Positions 36,940 to 45,349 of a stretch of 64,000 nucleotides of DNA are shown in pieces. The translations under genes were made by a program, and so were the position numbers. Below the pieces are notes generated by a model. That model saw only the letters and a list, made by a program, of their open reading frames with translations, did not search any database and was not told the origin of the DNA. The stretch comes from Psychromonas aquimarina ATCC BAA-1526 (GTDB taxonomy: Bacteria > Pseudomonadota > Gammaproteobacteria > Enterobacterales > Psychromonadaceae): assembly GCF_000428725.1 (NCBI RefSeq), contig NZ_AUAM01000009.1, forward strand, positions 122,569 through 186,568, in the 5' to 3' direction. The first letter of the stretch is position 1, and every line of letters begins with the position of its first letter.

Positions 36940-38560
36940 GTTTAATCTATACAAGTTACTGCCCTGGGCAGTAACTTGTATTATCATTACGCCTATTTTG
37001 GCGCTGATTATCAGCGCATTCAGTATTGATAACAGCGGCAGTTTTCAGCACCTTATTGATACTGTATTAATTGACTACACATTTAATACCCTGCTGTTAA
37101 TTTTAGGTGTTATCTGTTTAAGTTTTGTTCTTGCACTGCCGGCCGCCTGGTTTGTTGCCTGCTGTGAATTCCCAAGCCGTACTGTTCTGCAGTGGGCTTT
37201 TATGCTCCCTCTGGCTATCCCCCCTTATATTGTTGCTATTGTTTATACTGATTTTCTAGACTTCAGCGGTCCGGTGCAGCAGTTTTTACGCTCTTTTATG
37301 GGCTGGCAGCAGGCCTCTGATTATTATTTCCCCGATATTAGAACAATATCCGGTGCGGTAATCGTTCTTAGTCTGACGCTTTACCCATACTTGTATCTGT
37401 TATTACGAAGTGCTTTTCTGGGACAGTCCGGCGGTTTGTTTCAGGCTGCCAGAACCTTAGGTTTATCCCCCTGGTCAGCTTTCTGGCGCGTCTCACTACC
37501 GCTTTCCCGTTCGGCAATAGCAGTGGGTTTATCATTAATTGCAATGGAAACCTTAGGGGATTTTGCCACTGTTAATTATTTCGCCGTGAGCACCTTAACA
37601 ACAGCTGTTTATGATACCTGGTTAGAGCTCGGCAGTCTGACTACAGCCGCTAAAGTTTCCTCATTTATGCTTCTGGGACTGGTGATACTAATTACTCTGG
37701 AAAATTACAGCCGCCGTAAGCAGAAAATTTATCAGCGCAGCGGTGCAACACATACTGAGCTGCGCTTTGTATTACAGGGCTGGAAAAAATGGGGGGCTCT
37801 TAGTTTTTCCTGGGGGCTGCTTTTCGCTGCGTTTATTCTGCCTCTGTGTGTGCTTTTTTATTATGCGTTTCACTATTTCAGTGAATCGCTGAACGAGTCA
37901 TTATGGCAGTATACAGTTAACAGCCTATGGCTTGCGGTTATCGTTGCATTTTTAGCACTGCTGGTGGCTTTAATCGTTAATTTTTATCAGCGCTTATCTC
38001 CCGGCCCTTTGGCTAAAACCTGCATACGCTTCACATCATTAGGTTATGCTGTACCGGGCACTGTTGTTGCAATCGGCGTGCTTATTCCTTTTACGAATAT
38101 TGACTTATGGTTAAACCAGTTACTTGTTGAGTTTGGGTTTTCTCGTGTCGGCCTGCTCTTCTCGGGGACACTGTTTATTTTAGTGACGGGTTATCTGGTG
38201 CGCTTTAGCGCAATTGCTGTCGGCAGTATTGACAGTAGTTTAGCGCAGGTTTCCCCCTCTTTGGATTTAGCATCGCGTACGCTTGGACAGAATGCCTCAC
38301 AAACTATTCGCCGGGTAAACTTACCTTTGATTAAAAAAGGGCTGCTGAGCGCGTTTATTTTAGTGTTTATCGAAGCAATGAAAGAGCTGCCGACAGCCTT
38401 GTTATTACGCCCGTTCAATTTTGAAACCTTAGCAACCTATGTTTATCAGTTTGTTTCAGATGAGATGATAGAGTACGCGGCTCTTCCGGCCCTGCTGATT
38501 GTATTAATGGGACTTGTTCCTTTTATTGTTGTTAACCGTTTATTGGAGAAAGCCTCTTAA
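36929..38560 (+). CDS. fbpB: Ferric iron ABC transporter, double permease
   Basis: FbpB forms the membrane channel. It is 543 residues with about twelve membrane helices in two homologous halves, each with an EAA-type loop (AARTLGLSPWSAFWRVSLP and ASRTLGQNASQTIRRVNLP). That double architecture is standard for FbpB/FutB. Start is TTG at 36929, overlapping fbpA by 11 bases. Confidence 0.92.
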   Translation: MISKFNLYKLLPWAVTCIIITPILALIISAFSIDNSGSFQHLIDTVLIDYTFNTLLLILGVICLSFVLALPAAWFVACCEFPSRTVLQWAFMLPLAIPPYIVAIVYTDFLDFSGPVQQFLRSFMGWQQASDYYFPDIRTISGAVIVLSLTLYPYLYLLLRSAFLGQSGGLFQAARTLGLSPWSAFWRVSLPLSRSAIAVGLSLIAMETLGDFATVNYFAVSTLTTAVYDTWLELGSLTTAAKVSSFMLLGLVILITLENYSRRKQKIYQRSGATHTELRFVLQGWKKWGALSFSWGLLFAAFILPLCVLFYYAFHYFSESLNESLWQYTVNSLWLAVIVAFLALLVALIVNFYQRLSPGPLAKTCIRFTSLGYAVPGTVVAIGVLIPFTNIDLWLNQLLVEFGFSRVGLLFSGTLFILVTGYLVRFSAIAVGSIDSSLAQVSPSLDLASRTLGQNASQTIRRVNLPLIKKGLLSAFILVFIEAMKELPTALLLRPFNFETLATYVYQFVSDEMIEYAALPALLIVLMGLVPFIVVNRLLEKAS

Positions 38561-39609
38561 TGTGTGCGTTACTTGTTAAACAATTAAGTTGTTTTTATCA
38601 GCACAACCAGGTACTTAATTTATTAGATCTAAAACTCGAAAAAAATGAAATTGTTTGTCTGCTGGGCGAAAGCGGCTGCGGTAAAACAACCCTTTTAAGA
38701 GCGGTTGCCGGACTGCAGAAGCGGCTTTCTGGGTCTATCGAAATTAACGGCAAAACGGTTAATGACTCCGGCATTAATATTACCCCTGAAAAAAGAAAAG
38801 TAGGTTTAATTTTTCAGGATTATGCACTTTTCCCGCACCTTAATGTTTTTGATAATGTTGCATTTTCTTTGAATAAGCTCACTGCTTTAGAGAAGAAAGA
38901 ACGTGTTAACGACGTGCTGAGTCTGGTGCAGTTAAGTGATTATGCTGAGCGGTTTCCTCATCAGCTTTCCGGCGGACAGCAGCAGCGTATCGCTATTGCC
39001 AGGGCGTTAGCTTATCAGCCTGACTTAATGCTTTTAGATGAGCCTTTTTCCAACCTGGATCATCATGTGCGTTTTCAGCTGATTAGAGAGATCCGCAGCC
39101 TGCTTAAAGCGCGCTCTATGAGTGCCTTGTTTGTTACCCACTCAAAAGAGGAAGGTTTTGCTTTTGCTGATAAAATTGCTTTGATGCAGGCCGGAAAAAT
39201 TGTGCAGATAGACAGTGCTCAGGTTCTGTATCAGCGCCCTAAATCGATGTATGTTGCTGATTTTATGGGGCAGAGCAATTACCTGAATGTATCGGTTAAC
39301 GACGATTACTCCTATCAGTCCGATTTAGGTTTATTAACCAGTAATACTCTTATTAGGCATAAAAAAGATCAAGAGTTAAGTTTGTTATTAAGACCGGAGC
39401 AGATTGTTATTGAGCTTGATCAACAGAGCTCAGCAGAGGTGCTGGAGGTTGAATTTTTAGGAGCATACCAGCAGATAACGGTGAGTTACTTAAATAAAAT
39501 CTATATTGTTAAACACAGTAATCACCTGCATAACAGCATGCAGTTTAATATCGGCGACAGGGTCTCATTAAAAGTGTTAAGCCATGATTTTGTGGTTTTT
39601 GAAAGCTAA
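38560..39609 (+). CDS. fbpC: Ferric iron ABC transporter, ATP-binding protein
   Basis: FbpC drives iron import. Walker A GESGCGKT is at residues 36-43, the signature is LSGGQQQR, Walker B is LMLLDEPFSNLD. The C-terminal TOBE-like domain (about 240-349) may bind regulatory ligand. Length 349 is typical. The ATG overlaps the fbpB stop by one base, and a 20-bp hairpin follows. Confidence 0.95.
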   Translation: MCALLVKQLSCFYQHNQVLNLLDLKLEKNEIVCLLGESGCGKTTLLRAVAGLQKRLSGSIEINGKTVNDSGINITPEKRKVGLIFQDYALFPHLNVFDNVAFSLNKLTALEKKERVNDVLSLVQLSDYAERFPHQLSGGQQQRIAIARALAYQPDLMLLDEPFSNLDHHVRFQLIREIRSLLKARSMSALFVTHSKEEGFAFADKIALMQAGKIVQIDSAQVLYQRPKSMYVADFMGQSNYLNVSVNDDYSYQSDLGLLTSNTLIRHKKDQELSLLLRPEQIVIELDQQSSAEVLEVEFLGAYQQITVSYLNKIYIVKHSNHLHNSMQFNIGDRVSLKVLSHDFVVFES

Positions 39610-39620
39610 CTGCTTTGCAT

Positions 39621-39666
39621 AAAGCCCTAGACTGCCTGAATAGTAATTCGGGCAGTCTAGGGCTTT
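39621..39666. terminator. Twenty-base-pair hairpin between fbpC and the glnD relic
   Basis: Bases 39621-39640 pair with 39647-39666 over 20 positions with a single G-T pair and a six-base loop. It is symmetrical and has no long T-run on either side, as is common for two-way terminators between facing genes. Its right arm touches the stop codon of the glnD relic, so it was probably the shared terminator of fbpC and an older glnD. Confidence 0.8.
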
Positions 39667-39711
39667 ATTGATCCGGGCTTAGCTCTGCAATTAAGTGAGC
39701 TTTTAAGTTCT
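39665..39711 (-). pseudogene. Relic of a glnD 3' end
   Basis: On the minus strand this reads QNLKAHLIAELSPDQ and stop; the intact glnD ends ENLKAHLIAELSPEG and stop (45350-45396). From 39684 to 39711, 28 bases are identical to 45369-45396. The following four codons (GAG CTA AGC CCG against GAA TTA AGT CCT) differ only at silent positions, so this is a diverged coding copy, not a simple target-site duplication. Homology fades upstream of the fragment. Confidence 0.82.
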
Positions 39712-39777
39712 GGTGAGTGGTTTCTGCGTTTTCTAGTCATTGTCTGCTCCAGTTGTGATGCTAGTTATTAAAACAGA

Positions 39778-41202
39778 TTAATCACTTAAGGTCGTGTCCG
39801 ATTTTTGGGGGCCATTTCTTTCAAGTTCGGTTAGTCTAGCGCTTAAAGCTGGTTGAACTTCATTTTCAATAAAAGACTGCCAATCAACATTCCAAGGTTT
39901 GACAAAATGTCGTGTATCTGGGTACCATTTTTGATCTGCATTTATTCCCCAGACCCAAAAAGGATCTGCTGGATGTAATACCCACACTTCCTTGCCTAAA
40001 GCCGCTGCTAAAACTGCCGCTGAGTTATCAACTGCAACTATAATATCCATGTTTTCAATTAATGCAGCATAGTCTGCAAAGTTGCCACCTGCACTATATC
40101 CCTTTAATTCGCTGATCTGCAGCCCCTGTTTACTGAGTTCTTTTAGCTGAGATTTATAGCTGCCATATTGTAAACTAAAGTAGTTCGCACCCGTTTCTGC
40201 TATTAAAGCCGTGAGAGCCTCTATCGGTAATGACCAACGATTTACTGTTTTAGCATCTGCACTCCCACCAAACCATGAGATACCAACTTTTAATGAACTC
40301 GGGAGCTGTGCTTGTAGGTCTTTGCTCAGTGTTTTAGGAGAGCTAAGCTTTCGATATGATGAAGCTAATGATTGTGCATTGCTTAAATAGTACTTAGGAA
40401 GATCGCCTGCTAATATTTGATAGTCAAATTGTTGATCTACGAATTTACTGAAATCCCTATTTCTCATTTCAACAAACTTGACTTCAGGGAAACTGCTTTG
40501 TAGTAGGCTTGTTAATCTTGGCTCCCCAACCACTGTGACGTTTTTAGCGTTTTCGGCAACCAATGGAAAGGTCCGCGTAAAAATTATTTGGTCGGCAATG
40601 CCTTGCTCTTGCCAAATCAGAATGTTTTTACCTTGTAGTGGTTCACCTCGCCAAATAGGGGCTACATTCTCAGGGATACGAGAGGCTCCGGGTAAAAAAT
40701 GACGATAGCTATAGTTATGCCATTCTTCACCATAGGGCTGCTCAGTAAGCATTAAGATGGCTGTATTTAGCCTTAATTTGGCATTATTAGGATCGAGGCT
40801 AAGCAGGTTATTATAAATTTGTTTGGCTTGCTTAAGCTCTCCCATCCGTTGTAAATTTAAACTCAGATCAACGAGTAACCCGCTGTCTTTTGTTTTATTA
40901 AATAGCTCACTGAGCAATTGTTCTGCAAGTAAATATTGTTGAGATTCTAAATAGCAGGTCGCCAAAAACCGGAATGTGGTGAGCTCATTATCACCTAAAT
41001 TAATCGCTTTTTTTATCGCATTAATAGCCTCTGGCCACTGCTCTAAACAACAAGCATTGGTTGCTAATAATTTCCAGGCAATGGCAATATCTTGGTGTTT
41101 ATTGACAATTTCTTGGCACAGTGATTTTGCTTTGCCGTATTGTTTTTTTTTATTTAACTCAGCAGCTTGTTGAATTTTCTTTTGAATACGTTTGGGGGTC
41201 AT
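39778..41202 (-). CDS. TPR protein with glycosyltransferase-like C-terminal domain
   Basis: This 474-residue protein has TPR repeats in residues about 5-165 (AELNKKKQYGKAKSLCQEIV, AIAWKLLATNACCLEQWPEAI, QIYNNLLSLDPNNAKLRLN) and a C-terminal domain of GT-B, family 9/41-like style: KNILIWQEQGIADQIIF, VGISWFGGSADAKTVNRWSL and VDNSAAVLAAALGKEVWVL. Such TPR-transferases often sit in flagellin or surface-glycan modification loci. No signal peptide is seen, so it is likely cytoplasmic. It points away from the four-gene operon and shares a control region with it. The sugar donor and target are unknown. Confidence 0.75.
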   Translation of the reverse strand: MTPKRIQKKIQQAAELNKKKQYGKAKSLCQEIVNKHQDIAIAWKLLATNACCLEQWPEAINAIKKAINLGDNELTTFRFLATCYLESQQYLLAEQLLSELFNKTKDSGLLVDLSLNLQRMGELKQAKQIYNNLLSLDPNNAKLRLNTAILMLTEQPYGEEWHNYSYRHFLPGASRIPENVAPIWRGEPLQGKNILIWQEQGIADQIIFTRTFPLVAENAKNVTVVGEPRLTSLLQSSFPEVKFVEMRNRDFSKFVDQQFDYQILAGDLPKYYLSNAQSLASSYRKLSSPKTLSKDLQAQLPSSLKVGISWFGGSADAKTVNRWSLPIEALTALIAETGANYFSLQYGSYKSQLKELSKQGLQISELKGYSAGGNFADYAALIENMDIIVAVDNSAAVLAAALGKEVWVLHPADPFWVWGINADQKWYPDTRHFVKPWNVDWQSFIENEVQPALSARLTELERNGPQKSDTTLSD

Positions 41203-41275
41203 TAATCGGCTCTCTGTTTACGATATTTATAAAAACCTTGAGTCACTACACTATATAATATTTACTTAAACATAT

Positions 41276-41301
41276 AATAACTTATTATTAAATAAGTTAT
41301 T
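41276..41301. promoter_or_regulatory. Perfect AT-only palindrome in the divergent control region
   Basis: AATAACTTATT (41276-41286) is an exact inverted repeat of AATAAGTTATT (41291-41301), with a four-base centre. It lies in the middle of the 186-base gap between the two divergent cassette transcripts (41203-41388), so it is a candidate operator for both. No known regulator site is recognised. Confidence 0.5.
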
Positions 41302-41388
41302 TACTATACAATTATAGAATCGCTTAGATAACTGTAGGCTTAAAAAATTGAATAAATACATTCATATATTATAGGTAGTGTCGCCGTA

Positions 41389-42366
41389 ATGTTAGTTAAA
41401 AGCTTAATGTTAAAACCAGTAAAAAATATGTTGGTAGCTCCTTCTACTAGGTTACAAAATATAATTGACTGTGATGCCATGATTCAAGGTGGCTGCGTTA
41501 TCGTATGTGAAGGAAGGCATCTGTCAGGTATTTTAACTGATGGAGATTTACGCCGCCACCTTAAAAATTACTCTCAAAATAGTAAAGTTGAGGAGATTAT
41601 GACTGCCTCTCCGCAATCAATCCAAGAAAATGCCCTTGTATCAGATGCCTTTAGGTTAATGACCGAGCTGAAAATTAATCAGCTGCCGGTTGTCGATGAG
41701 CAGCTGCAAGTGCTTGGCTACCTAGATTATCACTCTGTTGCTAATGAGATGTCACCTGAACAACTGTTTATTGATTTAAACGAGACACAATTAACGGAGA
41801 ATGAAAACCGGCATCTTGCACGTTACCACTTTGCAGCCCAGTTTATTGAACCTGATAAAAAAGTGTTAGATTGTGCCTGTGGTTCCGGTTATGGTTCTAA
41901 GTTACTTGCAGATAATCGTTTAAAAGTAACCAGTGTGGATCTTTGTGATAAAGCGATTCGACATGCCCGGGATAAGTATCGAAGTGATAATATTGATTTT
42001 ATCTGCCGTGATATCAGCCAAATAGACTTTGCCGCGAATAGCTTTGATGCGGTTGTATCGCTTGAAACATTAGAGCACGTACCTAATGACGTTTGCCGAC
42101 AATATCTAAGTAATATTGACAAATTTCTAAAGCCAGGCGGCATGGTTGTTGCCTCTTCACCTATGCTGCGCTATAGAAATGGTCAGCCATATATAACCAA
42201 CCCGTATCATATTAACGAGCAGCCTAAAGCTGAATTATTGGCTATGTTTAAAACATTATTACCAGATTATGTGCTGCATTTCTATCATCAAAAAGAAACT
42301 AAATTTGTCCCTTTGACTGATGAGGATACGGGATTTTGTATTTTAGTCGCTAGAAAGCCAAATTAA
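41389..42366 (+). CDS. CBS-domain pair fused to SAM-dependent methyltransferase
   Basis: Residues about 1-125 form a pair of CBS domains; GILTDGDLRRHL is the form found in KdsD/KpsF sugar-phosphate isomerases and in CBS-nucleotidyltransferases of nonulosonic acid loci, but the isomerase or transferase part is absent. Residues about 135-325 form a class I methyltransferase with motif I LDCACGSGYG, SVDLC, and DAVVSLETLEHV. CBS pairs usually sense nucleotides, so SAM or a nucleotide-sugar may gate the enzyme. The fusion is unusual. It heads a tight four-gene operon; the ATG at 41389 has only a weak ribosome site. Confidence 0.82.
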   Translation: MLVKSLMLKPVKNMLVAPSTRLQNIIDCDAMIQGGCVIVCEGRHLSGILTDGDLRRHLKNYSQNSKVEEIMTASPQSIQENALVSDAFRLMTELKINQLPVVDEQLQVLGYLDYHSVANEMSPEQLFIDLNETQLTENENRHLARYHFAAQFIEPDKKVLDCACGSGYGSKLLADNRLKVTSVDLCDKAIRHARDKYRSDNIDFICRDISQIDFAANSFDAVVSLETLEHVPNDVCRQYLSNIDKFLKPGGMVVASSPMLRYRNGQPYITNPYHINEQPKAELLAMFKTLLPDYVLHFYHQKETKFVPLTDEDTGFCILVARKPN

Positions 42367-42381
42367 GTATAAGGATGGCTC

Positions 42382-43281
42382 ATGCATAAAACGATTGAGA
42401 AAAATTTAGCTCGAGTGAGCCGCTTAGTGGATGAGGATGTACAGCTGAGTGAACAGGGGTTTCCTTTGTTTAACTGGCTGGAGTTGAGCCCAATTGATAC
42501 CTGCAATCGCAGCTGCGTATTTTGCCCTAAAACTGATCCAAGTAAAGCACCTAATCAGCCCCATGTTATGCCGCCGATGCTTTATCAAAAACTGGCAGAT
42601 GAATTAAAAGCGATAAATTATCAAGGTACGGTCATGCTTGCCGGTTATGGTGAGCCACTTTTAAGTAAGCATATTGTAGATATGGTCAGTGTATTTTCAG
42701 CGGTTTGTAATACAGAGATCACTACCAATGGTGATCCATTGAACAAAAGAAAAATACAACAGTTACTTGATGCTGGAGTAGGTAAAATTGTTGTCAGTAT
42801 GTACGACGGCCCAGAACAAATCGATCATTACAAGCACCTTTTTTCGCAGGCTAACGCACCTTTAGATAGTTATATCCTACGTGACCGCTGGTATGGCGAA
42901 AGTGAGGAGTACGGATTAAAGTTAACCAATCGCGCAGGGGTGCTATCGTTTGGAGAGAAGGTTGAAAAGTTACATCATCATCCTTGTTATTACCCCGATT
43001 ATATGATGATGGTGGATTGGAATGGTGATGTGATGTTGTGCACCCAAGACTGGAATCGACGAATTAAAAGCGGAAACTTAAGTTTTAATAGCTTAGTTGA
43101 GGTATGGCAGTCAAAATTATTGAAACGTTATCGAAGTCATTTACATGCGGGAAAAAGAGACCTGCCCCCTTGTAATCAATGTAATGCGACAGGTACGTTA
43201 CACGGTAAAAAGCAGGCCCTATTATGGGATGATTATTATGCTGACAAGCAAATTAATATTAAAATTGTGGAGTCTGAATAA
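42382..43281 (+). CDS. Radical SAM enzyme with SPASM-like C-terminus
   Basis: This 299-residue protein has the 4Fe-4S motif Cys41-x3-Cys45-x2-Cys48 (CNRSCVFC), followed by GYGEPLL and TTNGDPL, typical of the fold. The C-terminal part carries further cysteines (HHPCYYPDY, VMLCTQDW and PPCNQCNATG), the layout of a SPASM auxiliary cluster domain. SPASM enzymes modify peptides, and some act on sugars or aminoglycosides. No precursor peptide gene is visible next to it, so a sugar or small-molecule substrate is more likely. AAGGA lies before the ATG; the next gene abuts it. Confidence 0.85.
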   Translation: MHKTIEKNLARVSRLVDEDVQLSEQGFPLFNWLELSPIDTCNRSCVFCPKTDPSKAPNQPHVMPPMLYQKLADELKAINYQGTVMLAGYGEPLLSKHIVDMVSVFSAVCNTEITTNGDPLNKRKIQQLLDAGVGKIVVSMYDGPEQIDHYKHLFSQANAPLDSYILRDRWYGESEEYGLKLTNRAGVLSFGEKVEKLHHHPCYYPDYMMMVDWNGDVMLCTQDWNRRIKSGNLSFNSLVEVWQSKLLKRYRSHLHAGKRDLPPCNQCNATGTLHGKKQALLWDDYYADKQINIKIVESE

Positions 43282-44529
43282 ATGACGATACAAGTTTTAA
43301 ATGAAGGTTATCAAAATGACCTGCAAGGCTTTTATGTTAGCAAGGCGGAGCGCTGTTATTTATATGACCAGGATGGCAAACAGTATATTGATATGGCGAT
43401 GGCGGGTGGCTCTGCAATATTAGGGCATGCTCAGCCAGAAATACAGCAGGCTCTACAGCAGCAGTTATCATTAGGCAGCTTATATACCGCACCGACACCA
43501 CTCGCGCACGAGTATGCAAATCTATTGAGTCAATCTGTAACACCTTACCAAGACTTTATTTTTTGCAGTACGGGCTCCGAAGCGACGATGCGTGCTATTC
43601 GCATTGCAAAAGCTTATACCGGGAAAAAAAAGATAGCCGTATTTAGTGGTTGTTGGCATGGCTCGCACGATTTTTTATTGATTGAAGAAGATTATCAATC
43701 CCCATTAGATTCTCCTCGAGCAGCTTTAAAGTCTGCAGGAACGCCTGTGGAGTTACTCGAACACTTATTGTTACTTCCTTATAACCACCAAGCTGCTGTC
43801 AAGTTAATTAAAGAGCATGCCAACGATATTGCAATGGTGTTTATTGAGCCTGTTCAAGGTTCTAACCCGCGAGATGATATTAGTGGTTTCTTACATAGTC
43901 TGCGTAATGTCTGTAATGAGAACAATATTTTATTAGGTTTTGATGAGGTAATAACGGGGGGACGTTTAGCTGTAGGTGGTGGTCAATCCTACTTTAATAT
44001 AACAGCCGATATTGCCACTTATGGAAAAACATTAGGTGGCGGTTTACCTATTGGTATTGTGGCGGGTAAAAAAGATATCATGGACTGTATTCGCAATGCC
44101 CCATTATTTATGGGTGGGACTTTTTCAGCGAACCCACTGTCTTTAACTGCCGGGCTAACTCTGATTAATTATCTGCTTAATCACCCTGAGATATACCAAC
44201 AAATTAATCTAGCAGGGCAGAGGTTGCGGCAAGAGATTAATCAATTCTGTCAACTGCATAATATTAATGCTCATATGATGGGGGTTGCCTCTTTATCGCG
44301 TTTAGTGTTTTGTAAACGTCATATTGCTTCAAGACGCGAAAGAGATACTCATGAAGTCTCTTGGGATAAACAGGCTGAGTTTTACCTGCTATTAAAAAAG
44401 CGGGCAGTGTATATTGGTGGTAATCGTATTAACTTTATCTCTTCTACCCATTCATCTAAGGTGATCGATAAGGTTATTAAGGCTTATCAAGAATGCTTAT
44501 TTGAATGGCATCAGCAAGGAATCATCTAA
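43282..44529 (+). CDS. Class III aminotransferase (glutamate-1-semialdehyde aminomutase-like)
   Basis: This 415-residue PLP enzyme has the catalytic Lys249 (TYGKTLGGGLPIG), the PLP-nitrogen Asp221 in GFDEVITGGR, and FCSTGSEATMRAIRIA for the phosphate site. The sequence is closest in style to HemL-type aminomutases, but its place in this cassette makes tetrapyrrole synthesis unlikely. It may aminate a ketone product of the radical SAM enzyme. It starts directly after the radical SAM stop and overlaps the next gene by one base. Confidence 0.88.
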   Translation: MTIQVLNEGYQNDLQGFYVSKAERCYLYDQDGKQYIDMAMAGGSAILGHAQPEIQQALQQQLSLGSLYTAPTPLAHEYANLLSQSVTPYQDFIFCSTGSEATMRAIRIAKAYTGKKKIAVFSGCWHGSHDFLLIEEDYQSPLDSPRAALKSAGTPVELLEHLLLLPYNHQAAVKLIKEHANDIAMVFIEPVQGSNPRDDISGFLHSLRNVCNENNILLGFDEVITGGRLAVGGGQSYFNITADIATYGKTLGGGLPIGIVAGKKDIMDCIRNAPLFMGGTFSANPLSLTAGLTLINYLLNHPEIYQQINLAGQRLRQEINQFCQLHNINAHMMGVASLSRLVFCKRHIASRRERDTHEVSWDKQAEFYLLLKKRAVYIGGNRINFISSTHSSKVIDKVIKAYQECLFEWHQQGII

Positions 44530-45203
44530 TGAGCGCACGTTCTAAGGATTACATTTTTCAGGAAAATGAACAAGGAGAGCTAAAATTTATTGGCGATTTT
44601 GAAGGTTTTTATCAGGCTGAAGATGATCCATGGCAACAATCGGGGGGGAGCTCTGATATTGCTGCTTATTACAAGTATTCGCGACAAAAAATTGCTGACT
44701 ATATAAATCAATATTCGTTTCAACGCGTACTTGAGGTTGGTTGTGGTGTTGGACACAGCACAAGTCAATTAGCAAAGCTTATCCATAGAGGCTGTAGTGG
44801 TGCAGATATCAGTCAAACCGCAGTAGATAAAGCGACATTAAATTATCCTCACTTACATTTCTTTCAACTCGATATTTGTCAGCCAATACAAGCAGCTGAA
44901 ACTGTTGGTAAGTTTGATTGTGTTATTCTCAATCAAGTGTTGTGGTACATTATGCACGCCATGCCAGAAGTAAAACAAAATGTTAAGTCGTTATTAGCTG
45001 AAAATGGGCTGGTTATTTTCTCCACTGCATTTTTAAAAGAGCAGCGTTACGGGCAAGAATTTTTTAACGGCTATCAAGGCTTTATTGATTACATTCAACA
45101 GCATTGGATTGAAGATTTTACAATAGAACATAAAAGTTATGATGCTTCAAACAACTTTGACTATCATGATGGGTTCATCTGTTTAGGTCTAATTTCAAAG
45201 TGA
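44529..45203 (+). CDS. SAM-dependent methyltransferase
   Basis: This 224-residue class I methyltransferase has motif I VLEVGCGVGHST and SGADISQTAVDKA. The N-terminal stretch with DPWQQSGGSSD resembles NodS-like N-methyltransferases that act on amino sugars, which would suit methylation of an amine made by the neighbouring aminotransferase; that is inference. I chose ATG 44529, which overlaps the upstream stop (TAATG), with AAGGA eight bases before it, over the longer frame. It closes the four-gene operon. Confidence 0.86.
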   Translation: MSARSKDYIFQENEQGELKFIGDFEGFYQAEDDPWQQSGGSSDIAAYYKYSRQKIADYINQYSFQRVLEVGCGVGHSTSQLAKLIHRGCSGADISQTAVDKATLNYPHLHFFQLDICQPIQAAETVGKFDCVILNQVLWYIMHAMPEVKQNVKSLLAENGLVIFSTAFLKEQRYGQEFFNGYQGFIDYIQQHWIEDFTIEHKSYDASNNFDYHDGFICLGLISK

Positions 45204-45240
45204 ATTTGGCATTTTTGCCTTTGAGTGATTTGACTATGAA

Positions 45241-45282
45241 ATTTCCACTTAATTTTATTGAATTAAAGAAGTAAGTGGAAAT
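45241..45282. terminator. Hairpin at the end of the cassette operon
   Basis: ATTTCCACTTA (45241-45251) pairs perfectly with TAAGTGGAAAT (45272-45282), with a further AATT/AATT pairing inside. No T-run follows. It marks the right end of the cassette transcript. Confidence 0.5.
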
Positions 45283-45316
45283 TAAAAGACCCTCGTTAAG
45301 CTAAATAGTGCTTAAT

Positions 45317-45336
45317 AAAGCTTCTTTCGAAGCTTA
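45317..45336 (-). terminator. Hairpin after glnD (minus strand)
   Basis: AAGCTTC (45318-45324) pairs with GAAGCTT (45329-45335) around TTTC. Read on the minus strand it is followed by TTTATT, a modest T-run, so it may terminate the present glnD. Confidence 0.5.
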
Positions 45337-45349
45337 TGAAATAGAACAG

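Noticed and set aside
43282..44529. Aminotransferase as HemL of haem synthesis
   Set aside because: Its operon partners are radical SAM and methyltransferases, and it is clearly part of the accessory cassette.
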